Source: Anaerotruncus colihominis
Lineage (GTDB): Bacteria > Bacillota > Clostridia > Oscillospirales > Ruminococcaceae
DNA length: 64,000 nt
Assembly: GCF_010206195.1 (NCBI RefSeq)
Contig: NZ_VIQT01000006.1
Span: 62,001 to 126,000, forward strand
Direction: 5' to 3'
In this document: piece after piece, positions 1-9,465 of the stretch
Layout: every line of letters starts with the position of its first letter
Numbering within the stretch: the first letter of the stretch is position 1
Program-made: the position numbers and the translations under genes
The notes under the pieces: model-generated
Seen by the model: the letters and a program-made list of their open reading frames with translations, nothing else
Told to the model about the DNA's origin: nothing
The model's database searches: none

Positions 1-1481
<1,481 letters not shown>

Positions 1482-1508
1482 CGCTTTGCCACAACCAATT
1501 TAGGCCCT

Positions 1509-1544
1509 GTGTGAAAAACCGGCGTCTGGTCCGGTTTTTCACAC
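1509..1544 (+). terminator. 14-bp perfect hairpin after the ATPase gene
   Basis: A GTGTGAAAAACCGG arm (1509-1522) pairs perfectly with 1531-1544 around an 8-base loop. No T-run follows, so it may act as a weak or Rho-assisted terminator or as an mRNA-stabilising hairpin between the ATPase and the TerD-vWA gene. Confidence 0.5.
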
Positions 1545-1573
1545 GGCCCTCAATTTGAGGAGGCGTGAAAACA

Positions 1574-2980
1574 ATGATAGAAGCGTTAAGGGGACAGCGT
1601 GAATCCATCCGCGGGCTTTGCGGCGGAGCCGACTGTGTGCTGGAGCTTTATCACAAAGCGCCCATGGAGCTTGATGTCGCCTGTTTTGGGCTCGACAGCG
1701 CCGGACGCCTGTCAGATGAGCAGTATTTTGTTTTCTACAATCAAAAGCAGTCGCCTGAACAGGCAGTTTCCCTGAGCGCGGGTGCTGCTACCGGCTCGGA
1801 ACGCTTTACTCTTTCTCTGGGAAAACTGCCGTCAAAGATTGCCAAGTTATCCTTTGCTATCTCCATCGACGGCACGCGCACAATGCGCGAATTGGAAAAG
1901 GGGTATGTCCGTCTGCTTTCAGGACAGACGGAAACGCTGCGCTTTTCCTATTCCGGCGCTGAATTTTCCGGTGAACGCGCCATTGTTATCTGTGAAATTT
2001 ACCGCAAGGGCGACGACTGGCGTTTCTGCGCAGTCGGACGCGGTTTCAATGGCGGTTTGAAAGCGTTGATTGAAAGTTACGGCGGTTCTGTAGCCTCGCC
2101 CGCACCGGCGCAGCCGCCGGCTGCGCCGGTCCCCGCCGGCGCGGCTGATGCGCCCGCGCCGCCCGTCCGTCCGGCGGGCGGCATCCGGGCGGGCGCGCCG
2201 CGCCGGCCTGCAAACGCGGCTTTTCAAAATGTGGTGCGTTCCCTGCCCGCCGAAGTCTGTGCGCGCATGGATAATCTTGCGCGTCAATGCCGCGGCGATA
2301 CAGCCTACCTGTCCGAGCTTTATAAAAATATGTTTCTTATGTTAGCACGCTATCCCGGCGCCATCGAACGGTCTGTGCAGGTTGTCATGTGCTCCGACAT
2401 CTCCGGTTCCATGTTTGATCAGTACCGCAACGGGCGTATGCAGCGTGTTGTAGACAAATTTTTTACATATGCATCTACCCTTTCGGACGCCGCAGCCATG
2501 GATTTCTGGGCGTTCGCGGCCAAAAGCCGCCAATTCGGCGCGGTCACAATGGACAATGTGCGTGATTATACGTTTGCGGAGATGGGCGGCTTTGAGCGAT
2601 GGATGAGTATGCTCAACTATCAGTTCAACAACGAGCCTGAAGCCATGCGCGATATTATGATGATCTATGGCGGCTTGCGCGCGCCGGTTATGGTGCTGTT
2701 TGTAACGGACGGCCATCTGTCGGCGGACTGGGCGATCGAGGAAATTTTAATCAAAACGTCGCGTTTCCCAATTTACTGGCAATTTATCGGAATTGGCGGC
2801 TCAGAGTATGGCATATTGTCATGTCTCAATGAAATCGACGGCCGCCATTCAAACAACGCCGCATTTTTAAAGATGGACGACATCGATGATCTTTCTGATC
2901 AGGCGCTTTTTCAAGAGCTGCTCTGCAACCTTGAGCAATGGCTGAATGAGTTGTCCTGCAAAAAGATGCTTGAGGAGTAA
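1574..2980 (+). CDS. TerD-domain / von Willebrand factor A fusion protein (TerF-like)
   Basis: A 468-residue soluble protein of the tellurium-resistance (Ter) stress family. The N-terminal ~170 residues resemble TerD (VACFGLDSAGRLSDEQYFVFYN), a Ca2+-binding beta-sandwich. A Pro/Ala-rich linker of about 45 residues follows, then a vWA domain with a metal-binding MIDAS motif DISGSM and the later TDGH. This TerD plus vWA order matches TerF. I chose ATG 1574 because the GAGGAGG at 1557-1563 is 10 bases upstream; the earlier GTG at 1565 would sit almost on the ribosome site. The upstream neighbour is a Ca2+-type ATPase. The biochemical role is not established; ter proteins are linked to phage, colicin and oxidative or metal stress. 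Confidence 0.85.
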   Translation: MIEALRGQRESIRGLCGGADCVLELYHKAPMELDVACFGLDSAGRLSDEQYFVFYNQKQSPEQAVSLSAGAATGSERFTLSLGKLPSKIAKLSFAISIDGTRTMRELEKGYVRLLSGQTETLRFSYSGAEFSGERAIVICEIYRKGDDWRFCAVGRGFNGGLKALIESYGGSVASPAPAQPPAAPVPAGAADAPAPPVRPAGGIRAGAPRRPANAAFQNVVRSLPAEVCARMDNLARQCRGDTAYLSELYKNMFLMLARYPGAIERSVQVVMCSDISGSMFDQYRNGRMQRVVDKFFTYASTLSDAAAMDFWAFAAKSRQFGAVTMDNVRDYTFAEMGGFERWMSMLNYQFNNEPEAMRDIMMIYGGLRAPVMVLFVTDGHLSADWAIEEILIKTSRFPIYWQFIGIGGSEYGILSCLNEIDGRHSNNAAFLKMDDIDDLSDQALFQELLCNLEQWLNELSCKKMLEE

Positions 2981-2988
2981 AAACCTTT

Positions 2989-3072
2989 ATGGTAAACATC
3001 TTACTCGTCTGCCACGGCAGTATCTTGAAGGGTTCTGGAAAATTCGGTAAAATCAATGATTTTATGCAGTGA
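2989..3072 (+). pseudogene. Possible remnant resembling the start of a low-molecular-weight protein tyrosine phosphatase
   Basis: A 27-codon frame starts 8 bases after the TerD-vWA stop and reads MVNILLVCHGSILKGSG and onward. The first ten residues resemble the start of LMW phosphatases (ILFVCHGNICRSP), but the rest has decayed and it stops quickly. There is no good ribosome site. A similar short frame occurs at 47862-47915 on the other strand. It may be a pseudogene fragment or part of a dispersed sequence; function is not claimed. Confidence 0.25.
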
Positions 3073-3137
3073 AAAGGCATTTACTACATCATTTTTTCGG
3101 CAAGAGCCTTGAATGACAAAATTATAGAAAGAGATTT

Positions 3138-3173
3138 AAGCGGCAGCACCCTTTGAATGGGTAGCTGCCGCTT
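3138..3173 (+). terminator. Hairpin in the gap between the TerD-vWA gene and the DUF3795 gene
   Basis: AAGCGGCAGC (3138-3147) pairs with 3164-3173, extended by ACCC/GGGT with one bulged A. No T-run follows on the plus strand. Apart from this hairpin and the phosphatase-like remnant the 330-base gap shows only AT-rich sequence before the next ribosome site. Confidence 0.45.
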
Positions 3174-3310
3174 GCATTATAAAGGATAGAATATCTACCT
3201 TGAGCAAATATTTATGATTTTGTAAACTTGTTTTTAACACGCTACATGACATATAGGCGTCATGTTTGGTGTGTTATTCTGTATAAATAACAAAAGGAGG
3301 CTGGATTATC

Positions 3311-3583
3311 ATGGTTGAATCAAGATGTGGATTATTATGCAGTAAATGTGACTTTCGGAAAGCAACAGGGTGTAAAGGTTGTGCAAATATGGATAAGCCT
3401 TTCTGGGCTGATAGCTGCCCTGTCAAATCCTGCTGTGAAACGAAAGAGAAAAACCACTGTGGAGAATGTGACAATTTTGTCTGTTCTTTGCTTCATACTT
3501 TTGCTTACGATATGGAGCAAAGCGACAATGGGGTGAGAATTGAACAATGTAAAAAGTGGGGAAAAGGCAATGGTATCGAGTAA
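3311..3583 (+). CDS. DUF3795 family cysteine-rich small protein
   Basis: A 90-residue protein with 13 cysteines, many in pairs such as CGLLCSKC, CKGC, SCC and CGEC. The CGLLCSKCDFRKATGCKGC start fits DUF3795, a family of small Cys-rich, probably metal-binding proteins of unknown function common in Clostridia and methanogens. The start is ATG 3311 with AAAGGAGG ending at 3300, ten bases upstream. Base composition is more AT-rich than the ATPase or Ter genes, which hints at a different origin. It converges on the feoB 3' fragment. Confidence 0.75.
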   Translation: MVESRCGLLCSKCDFRKATGCKGCANMDKPFWADSCPVKSCCETKEKNHCGECDNFVCSLLHTFAYDMEQSDNGVRIEQCKKWGKGNGIE

Positions 3584-3596
3584 AGAATATGCAGAA

Positions 3597-3634
3597 AAAG
3601 GCGGGTATTTTGATTTTTCAAACAGCCCCTAATC
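3597..3634 (-). repeat. Dispersed repeat family A, partial copy
   Basis: Read on the minus strand this stretch is GGGCTGTTTGAAAAATCAAA, then a CCCGCCTTTTT-like tail. The same core recurs at 16349-16398 and at the right arm of 28768-28925. It lies just past the end of the feoB 3' fragment and looks like one arm of a small inverted-repeat element. Confidence 0.6.
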
Positions 3635-4376
3635 AAACAAGTCCCATAAGGCGCGCAGCGCCCGCTACCATAAAGCAGACGGCCATACCGATTAGGGTTG
3701 GGAGCAGAATAGATACCGCCGTCCATTTCCAGCTCTGCGTCTCCTTGCGGATCGTCAGACAGGTGGTTGAACATGGCCAATGCATCAGGGAGAACAACAT
3801 CGTACAGATGGCTGTCAGCCAAGTCCATCCATTATCCACCAGCAAGGCTTTCAGTTGTGTCAGATTGTCAAACTCCTGTATGCTGCCAGTGGAAAGATAG
3901 GTCATAATCATGATTGGCACGACAATTTCATTGGCAGGAAAGCCTAAAATAAATGCTATCAGGATGACTCCATCAAGCCCAAGCAGCCGTGCAAACGGAT
4001 CAAGAAACGCCGCGCAGTGCGCTAACAGGCTAACGCCATCCATCTGGATATTCGCCAGAAGCCAAATGATCAGTCCGGCCGGCGCTGCAACCGCCGCCGC
4101 CCGCCCAAGTACAAACAGGGTGCGGTCAAAGATAGACCGCACAATCACTCTCCCAACCTGTGGACGCCGATAGGGCGGCAGTTCCAGTGTAAACGAAGAT
4201 GGTATCCCTTTCAGGATTGTTTTGGAAAGAAGCGCCGATACAAGGAACGTCATCAGGACGCCCAGTATTATCACACCAGTTAAAAAGAGCGTTGATGCCA
4301 ACGATGCGAATGCGCCAACCGCTCCTCCGATAAAAAACATGGTGATAATTGCGATCAGCGTTGGGAAAGCTTCCCC
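3633..4376 (-). pseudogene. feoB: feoB, 3' fragment (C-terminal half of ferrous iron transporter B)
   Basis: The minus-strand frame from the GGG at 4376-4374 reads FPTLIAIITMFFIGG and onward and matches the C-terminal membrane half of FeoB: a core-adjacent helix, the LELPPYR motif, the second Gate region (PANEIVVPIMIMTYLS) and four to five hydrophobic helices. An ORF could start at ATG 4340, but there is no G domain and no first Gate region. Those are encoded 18.2 kb away at 22610-24007 and end precisely at the residue where this fragment resumes. It is thus the severed 3' part of one gene; if the insertion is excised, the frame can be rejoined. Whether this fragment is translated alone is unknown. 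Confidence 0.9.
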
Positions 4377-6040
4377 CTGGGATTGGAAACAATCTGCACA
4401 GCCGTTTCCATTGATCGTATCCCTTCACGTTCATACAGAAAGACGTGCAGATCTGTGCCATCCCATTCTAATCTATTTACAAAAAACCGGATCAAATCAC
4501 GTTTTTCATGGATGGTTGCCAAAGAAAAGCAGTCCTTAACATCCAAAAGCTGCTTTGATAAATACAATGCCCGCTCGGTATCCGCCTTATCCCCCTCTTG
4601 CGAAGCCTGTTTTGCAATCTCTCTGGAGATGCGAAGCCTTTCTGATTCCATCTCTAACCGTTCGATCTGAGCATTAACCTGGCGAATCACCGCTTCATTT
4701 GCTGCGTTGGATGCCAAAACCGCAAGCAGGCCATCTATCTCACGCTGTGTCTTTGCAAGCTGTCTGTCAAGATATGCCGTCGTATCCGGCGCTGCCTGTT
4801 CCTGGATATGTTTTTTCAGATCATCCAATAGCCTGTAAAGTTTCCGATCCCCCTGTATTGATTGCAACAGATAAGAATAGACAAGCTGATCAGTCCGAGA
4901 GCCATTCAAATTTCGGCAGCCGCAGGAGCCGCCGGCCTTCAGCTTACTTTTACAAATATAGTCAAACAACGTTTCACTGTTACTTCGCCGTTTTGCAAAC
5001 ATCCGCGAATGACAGCTAGCGCAGAAAATCTGGCCTGATAAAATAGCATAATCATTGTAGCTCTGCGGCAATTTAAGACGGTTCTGTTCGGAATGTTCCT
5101 CCAGAAGTTTTTGAACCGCAATCCAATCCATACTGTCGATCATTCCGGGATGGCCGCCAATTGCGACAATCCACTGTGATTTCTCCAATCGGGAGCGGCC
5201 CTTATGCACGTATTGGCGTTTATTATAAGAAAGCAGGCCATGCTCTTTCGAACATTCCCACTCAAAAAAACAAACCTGCGCGCCCTCGGCGAGAAAATAA
5301 GCCCGTGCGGCACTGTCAGCAGTACAGTAAACCGGATTACGCAGTAAATCCTTGATACCAAGCATTGAATACGGTTCCCCGCTGCGATTTCGCACACCAG
5401 CGCGCATCAAATATTTGGAGACGCCACGCAGCGAACGCAGCTCCAGATATTTTTGAAAGATCAATTGAACTGTTCCTACTTCAGCCGGATTGGGCGTCAA
5501 CTGGTGAATCGTCTTTTTTCTCCCATCGGATGCATCGTTTTCCACCTGTTCAGAAATAAATCCTGTGGGCGTCACACCACCAAGCCAACGGCCGGTTCGC
5601 GCTAACAAAGTCATATTGTCCTTCACTCGTTCAGCGATTGTTTCACGCTCAAGCTGCGCAAATACACTTGCAATATACATCATCGCCTTACCCATCGGCG
5701 TCGAGGTGTCAAACTGTTCCTTGATACAGACAAATCCAATATCCCGTGCAATAAAATCTTCCACCAGAGGCGCAAAATCCCCGACACTGCGGCTGATGCG
5801 GTCGAGACGATAGCAGACAATATAATCCGGCTTTTGTATTTTGGAATCGGCAAGCATCCTTTGAAACTGCGGGCGATCAAGATTTTTCCCGGAAAATCCC
5901 TCATCCTCATAGACAGCAATCTCTGCGTCCCTGCCGCCTCTGATCCGGTCGTCAATATAACGGCGGCAAAGCTCAACCTGATTTTCAATTGACTCCCCTT
6001 TTCCCGTATAGACCGACTTGCGGCTGTAAATAAAAATCAG
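4355..6040 (-). CDS. Large serine recombinase (integrase of the feoB insertion)
   Basis: A site-specific recombinase of about 561 residues: resolvase catalytic domain, Recombinase domain, zinc-ribbon (CASCHSRM and a later CGC cluster) and C-terminal coiled coil. The catalytic IYSRKS motif (Ser about residue 9) and GESIENQVE are encoded at 5858-6040, upstream of the first ATG (5857). That ATG would give a protein without the nucleophile. The frame is open to a TAG at 6112-6110 yet holds no ATG, GTG or TTG before 5857. An AGGGAGGAG at 6058-6050 lies 9 bases before a CTG at 6040, so I place the start there; ATT at 6037 is an alternative. The stop at 4355 lies about 20 bases beyond the recombination core, so the last few codons (KLSQR) are read from feoB DNA. 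Confidence 0.9.
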   Translation of the reverse strand: MIFIYSRKSVYTGKGESIENQVELCRRYIDDRIRGGRDAEIAVYEDEGFSGKNLDRPQFQRMLADSKIQKPDYIVCYRLDRISRSVGDFAPLVEDFIARDIGFVCIKEQFDTSTPMGKAMMYIASVFAQLERETIAERVKDNMTLLARTGRWLGGVTPTGFISEQVENDASDGRKKTIHQLTPNPAEVGTVQLIFQKYLELRSLRGVSKYLMRAGVRNRSGEPYSMLGIKDLLRNPVYCTADSAARAYFLAEGAQVCFFEWECSKEHGLLSYNKRQYVHKGRSRLEKSQWIVAIGGHPGMIDSMDWIAVQKLLEEHSEQNRLKLPQSYNDYAILSGQIFCASCHSRMFAKRRSNSETLFDYICKSKLKAGGSCGCRNLNGSRTDQLVYSYLLQSIQGDRKLYRLLDDLKKHIQEQAAPDTTAYLDRQLAKTQREIDGLLAVLASNAANEAVIRQVNAQIERLEMESERLRISREIAKQASQEGDKADTERALYLSKQLLDVKDCFSLATIHEKRDLIRFFVNRLEWDGTDLHVFLYEREGIRSMETAVQIVSNPRGKLSQR

Positions 6041-6203
6041 CGTATCGATCTCCTCCCTGAGTTTCGGATTGTTCCTGCTTCTATAAAAATATGAAGCGGA
6101 CGCCTGTGCCTAGACCCAGACGCCCGCCTGTATAATCAGCTCTTTCTTTTTTGTATGGGACAATCCATATGCCGCATACCCTGTATCAGGAAGGGGTGGC
6201 GGG

Positions 6204-6395
6204 ATGAAGCAGAACCAGATCAGAAATATCCGGGTTCACATGGTCCCTCCTCCGGATGGACAAAGCGCCGCAGATTTTCTCAATCAGCTTCATATAAAGA
6301 TTATCGAACGCCAACTGGAAGCGTCCCGCCTTTCCCCACAGAGACAATCCGAAGTCCTTTCATTGATCCAGCAAAAGCTATCGACCGATCATTAG
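6204..6395 (+). CDS. Small recombinase-linked protein, 63 residues
   Basis: A charged, mostly helical small protein (IRNIRVHMVPPPDG start, then a leucine/glutamine-rich helix) divergent from the serine recombinase. The start is ATG 6204, with a GGAAGGGG stretch about 8 bases upstream. It ends one base into a strong terminator. Small proteins with an IRVHxxPxP start are, as far as I recall, common beside this type of clostridial recombinase. A role as recombination directionality factor or transcriptional partner is a guess from size and position. Not similar to any enzyme I recognise. Confidence 0.6.
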   Translation: MKQNQIRNIRVHMVPPPDGQSAADFLNQLHIKIIERQLEASRLSPQRQSEVLSLIQQKLSTDH

Positions 6396-6444
6396 CAGGT
6401 ATGGCCCGCGTGCTGTAAGCACGCGGGCCATACCTGCTTTTTTT
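6394..6444. terminator. Strong bidirectional terminator
   Basis: A perfect 20-bp stem (6394-6413 with 6419-6438) and 5-base loop is followed by a run of T. It separates the small plus-strand gene at 6204 from the convergent aldo/keto reductase gene. Confidence 0.9.
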
Positions 6445-6446
6445 GT

Positions 6447-7409
6447 TCATCGTGCATCCGACGCACACAAAAATTCCAGATCCTGAGCCGTAAGCGTTAG
6501 ATCGGCTCCAGCCAGCGAGTCCTCGAGATGGGCGCGCTTCTTTGCACCCAATACCGCCAGGCCGTCCGGCGATCCGCTCGTCAGATATGCATGGCAGATC
6601 TGCGTCGGCGTCGCATTGTATCGATCGCACAGCGCGTGCACACGCTCCGCACGGGCAAGATTCAGCGGCGTTTTAAAGGCGGCATACGTCTCCAGCGCCG
6701 GACTGTCGATCCCTTCCGTGATCGCCTTTGAAAAAAAGCCGCGCGTCAGCGGCGTAAACGCCATGACAGGCATATGCGCCTGTCTGTAAAAAGCGGACTC
6801 CGTGTCGTTCATGCACACAATGGTGTCGTCCTCCCACATGGCAGGCGTCGCCGCGGCAAGGCTCCATTGAATCTGACTGATCGCAAACGGTGTCAATCCG
6901 TTGGAGACTGCAAACCGATTGGCCTCGGCAATACGGGCGGACGTCCAATTCGAAGCGCCTAAAAAACGCACCTTTCCATCGCGGACAAGGCCGTCTAAAA
7001 AGGGCATCAGCTCCTCCACAGGATACCCCGGATCGTCGCGGTGCAGGAAATAAAGATCCACATACTCCGTTCCCAGGGCGCGCAGGCTGGACTCCAGATC
7101 ACTCTTGAGCGCGTCAGGCCGGATGCGGGAATGATGCATATCATTTTTTGGCGGAAATCCGCCTTTGGTGGATATCGCTACCGTTGCACGGCAGCTTCGC
7201 AGCGCGAGATAGCGGCCGATCGTCTCCTCGCTGGCGCCATTGCCATACATGCGCGCGGTATCGATACAGTTACCGCCCATCGCCCGATATAAATCCAAAA
7301 GCGCAGCGGATTCCTGCGGGGGAATTGAACTGCCCACGCTGCCTGTGCCAAACACCAGGCGCGAAAGCTGCAGGCTTTCCCCGCCGGCATTCAGCTCCAG
7401 GGTACGCAA
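6447..7409 (-). CDS. Aldo/keto reductase
   Basis: A 320-residue cytoplasmic NAD(P)H-dependent oxidoreductase of the TIM-barrel aldo/keto reductase superfamily. The catalytic tetrad is intact: Asp50 and Tyr55 in DTARMYG, Lys82 in STKGG, His123 in FLHRDD. GLVRDGKVRFLGASNW and the later QIQWSL are typical barrel strands. It starts inside the end of the GntR gene (19-base overlap), so the two are one transcript with the regulator first. The substrate is likely an aldehyde or ketone from the pathway encoded by the divergent operon at 8468, but this is inferred from position only. Confidence 0.9.
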   Translation of the reverse strand: MRTLELNAGGESLQLSRLVFGTGSVGSSIPPQESAALLDLYRAMGGNCIDTARMYGNGASEETIGRYLALRSCRATVAISTKGGFPPKNDMHHSRIRPDALKSDLESSLRALGTEYVDLYFLHRDDPGYPVEELMPFLDGLVRDGKVRFLGASNWTSARIAEANRFAVSNGLTPFAISQIQWSLAAATPAMWEDDTIVCMNDTESAFYRQAHMPVMAFTPLTRGFFSKAITEGIDSPALETYAAFKTPLNLARAERVHALCDRYNATPTQICHAYLTSGSPDGLAVLGAKKRAHLEDSLAGADLTLTAQDLEFLCASDAR

Positions 7410-8065
7410 TCAAAACCCTCCTCCTTGGCATTTTGTGCTGCTCGTATAGAGCGAATGTCGTTTTGCAGCGCGCGAATCGCCCCCTCGCAGTCTCCATCCA
7501 CTATGAGCTGCTCGATTCGCTCATGCGAAGTGCTGGTCATAATTTTATGCGCATCCTGTGTGAAGCGATACAACTGCACATAAGCCATCGTCTGCATCTG
7601 CATGCACCGGTCAAGGATTGTCATGCCAAACTCATTGTTTGAAAAAGAGTACAGCCGCCGGTGAAACTGCATATTGTCGTCCCACAAATCGCGCGCGGTC
7701 GAGCTTTTATCCAGCAAAAGCAGGCGGCTTCGCAGATTATATTCGCGCAGCGTATCAAATTCGGCATGGCCAAGAGATGAAAAACACTGGCGCAGGCTGG
7801 CCGTTTCAATCAACACCCGCATATCGATCATCTCGCGCAGCTGCTTTTCGGGGATGCGCACGATCTCATATCCGTAGCGCGGGATACTGCGCAGCACATT
7901 GTCTTTGCACAGTTCCAGCAGCGCGTCCCGCACAGGCGATTTGCTGACGCCGTACTTTTCCACAAGGCTTTTTTCATTAAAAACATAATTCCAATCGTAT
8001 GCGCCATCAATAATGTCATTCCAGACGGCGTTATACACACGCGACTTAATGGTAGCTTCCGCCAC
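7391..8065 (-). CDS. GntR-family regulator, FCD (FadR-like) type
   Basis: A 224-residue DNA-binding regulator: winged helix at residues 1-75 (SLVEKYGVSKSPVRDALLEL) and an all-helical FCD ligand domain with the metal-type residues in DNMQFHRRLY and TSTSHERI. FCD regulators usually sense small carboxylates. The gene is divergent from the nine-gene operon at 8468 and co-transcribed with the aldo/keto reductase. Two near-identical 17-bp sites lie just downstream of the two divergent promoters, which suggests that it represses both units until its ligand appears. Confidence 0.88.
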   Translation of the reverse strand: MAEATIKSRVYNAVWNDIIDGAYDWNYVFNEKSLVEKYGVSKSPVRDALLELCKDNVLRSIPRYGYEIVRIPEKQLREMIDMRVLIETASLRQCFSSLGHAEFDTLREYNLRSRLLLLDKSSTARDLWDDNMQFHRRLYSFSNNEFGMTILDRCMQMQTMAYVQLYRFTQDAHKIMTSTSHERIEQLIVDGDCEGAIRALQNDIRSIRAAQNAKEEGFDCVPWS

Positions 8066-8133
8066 GGCACAGATTCCTCCCTACTTCCGTTTCCGGGTCT
8101 ATTTGAGGACTTTGTCCTGTTGATTGCCCTTTT

Positions 8134-8150
8134 GATATTATTAATAACAT
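8134..8150. promoter_or_regulatory. Candidate GntR operator 1
   Basis: GATATTATTAATAACAT, with the inner palindrome TTATTAATAA. It lies 11 bases past the -10 of the leftward promoter and matches the site at 8425-8441 in 16 of 17 bases. Confidence 0.6.
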
Positions 8151-8160
8151 ATTAAAATCT

Positions 8161-8189
8161 ATTATAGGCTCCCAAAAGCTTCCTGTCAA
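8161..8189 (-). promoter_or_regulatory. Promoter of the gntR-aldo/keto reductase unit
   Basis: On the minus strand TTGACA (8189-8184), a 17-base spacer and TATAAT (8166-8161): a perfect sigma-A consensus. It points at the GntR gene starting at 8065. Confidence 0.8.
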
Positions 8190-8372
8190 TGCCTGTCACA
8201 ACATTCGCACAGATTATCTGATACGGCATAAACGCCGAAAATCAGCACTGTTTCACAAAAAACCAGACGCAGATTCCAAAAAAATTTTTCAAAACAAAAT
8301 TGTCATTTTGCCTTTTTTTATAACAAAAATTCGTTCTATTTGCCAAAATTATAAAAATAATGTCAGATTTTA

Positions 8373-8401
8373 TTGACAACCAACGTGCAGGATGCTATCA
8401 T
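8373..8401 (+). promoter_or_regulatory. Promoter of the UroD-like/Liv operon
   Basis: TTGACA (8373-8378), 17-base spacer, TATCAT (8396-8401). It lies 67 bases before the first gene at 8468, with the candidate operator in between. Confidence 0.78.
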
Positions 8402-8424
8402 TTAGGCATCCTGATAATATTAAG

Positions 8425-8441
8425 GATATTGTTAATAACAT
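8425..8441. promoter_or_regulatory. Candidate GntR operator 2
   Basis: GATATTGTTAATAACAT, one mismatch to the site at 8134-8150 and in the same orientation. It lies downstream of the rightward start point, fitting repression of the operon. Confidence 0.6.
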
Positions 8442-8467
8442 GATTATAGAATTGAAAGGGGATTACC

Positions 8468-9433
8468 ATGAACAAACGCGAACGGGTTCTGGCGGCGGTA
8501 TCCGGCGAAGCGCCCGACAGGGTACCCAGTGGTTTCTGGCTGCATTTTCCCAAAGGATACGAAGCGGGTGAAGCGGCTGTACAAATGCACCTTCATTTCT
8601 TTGAAAAAAGCGGCACGGATTTGTGCAAGGTAATGAACGAAAACAGCCTGCCGAACAACCCCGCCCTGTCCGCCCCTGACGATTGGGCCAAGCTGGCGCC
8701 TATTCCTCACGACGCCCCCTTTATTACGCGGCAGGTGGAGCTTGTGCGCCGTGTCTGCGAGGAAGTAAAAGGACAGGCGGTCGTATTGGCTACAATCCAC
8801 GGTATGGTTGCATCAGCTTTTCACTACCTTGGCGGCGGCGAACTGTACGACAACGACAAGCTGGCCGTCACACGCTGCCTGCGTGAGAATCCAACGGCTT
8901 TCCGCCATGGCATGGAGATCATCGCCGATTACCTTGATTTTCTCTGCGGCGCTTGTATCGAAGCCGGCGCAGACGGCCTTTACTTTGCATCCCTTGGCGG
9001 AGAAACAGCCATGATGACAGACGATGAGTTTGAAACCTTTTTCAAACCTTATGAGGTGGCGCTGCTTCAAAAGTATGACCAGCTCGCGCCCTGCTTCAAC
9101 GTCCTGCATATGTGCAAGGATCACCTCAACCTTGCCCGTTATCTGGGGTATCCCGCAAAGGTAATCAACTGGGGCGTCCACGAGGGGAACATCTCTCTAA
9201 ACGAAGGACGCACGCTTTTGGGCGCACAGCGCGTCCTGCTGGGCGGATTAGACGACCGGGCAGGCGTATTGGTCGACGGTTCGTCTGATCAGATCGAGCT
9301 TGCCGTACACAAAGTACTGGACGAAGCAGGGACCAAAAACATTTTGTTGGGCGCCGACTGCACGCTGCCGACGGACATCGCCCTTGAACGCATCGCGCAG
9401 GCTGTGCGCTCCACGGGTACATACAGGCGCTGA
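8468..9433 (+). CDS. Uroporphyrinogen-decarboxylase-fold protein with MtaA-type zinc ligands
   Basis: A 321-residue protein of the UroD superfamily (MNKRERVLAAVSGEAPDRVP start). It is not expected to be a haem enzyme here: no haem genes are nearby, and it keeps the His-x-Cys...Cys pattern (His214, Cys216, Cys298) that binds zinc in the corrinoid methyltransferases MtaA/MtbA. This suggests methyl transfer or a related zinc-dependent reaction on the imported substrate. No corrinoid protein or CoM partner is visible in the window. It is the first gene of a nine-gene operon under a consensus promoter, with a GAAAGGGG ribosome site 7 bases upstream. The real substrate is unknown. Confidence 0.82.
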   Translation: MNKRERVLAAVSGEAPDRVPSGFWLHFPKGYEAGEAAVQMHLHFFEKSGTDLCKVMNENSLPNNPALSAPDDWAKLAPIPHDAPFITRQVELVRRVCEEVKGQAVVLATIHGMVASAFHYLGGGELYDNDKLAVTRCLRENPTAFRHGMEIIADYLDFLCGACIEAGADGLYFASLGGETAMMTDDEFETFFKPYEVALLQKYDQLAPCFNVLHMCKDHLNLARYLGYPAKVINWGVHEGNISLNEGRTLLGAQRVLLGGLDDRAGVLVDGSSDQIELAVHKVLDEAGTKNILLGADCTLPTDIALERIAQAVRSTGTYRR

Positions 9434-9465
9434 CCGGCGCCGGCCCGCGTGAAAGGAGTACAGAT

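Noticed and set aside
3633..4340. FeoB C-terminal fragment considered as an independent permease gene
   Set aside because: Its frame continues upstream to the attachment core and matches the exact continuation of the feoB 5' fragment; ATG 4340 falls inside a FeoB helix and has no ribosome site.
8468..9433. Gene considered as hemE (uroporphyrinogen decarboxylase)
   Set aside because: Zinc ligands like MtaA/MtbA, operon with an ABC importer and no haem genes nearby speak against a haem role.
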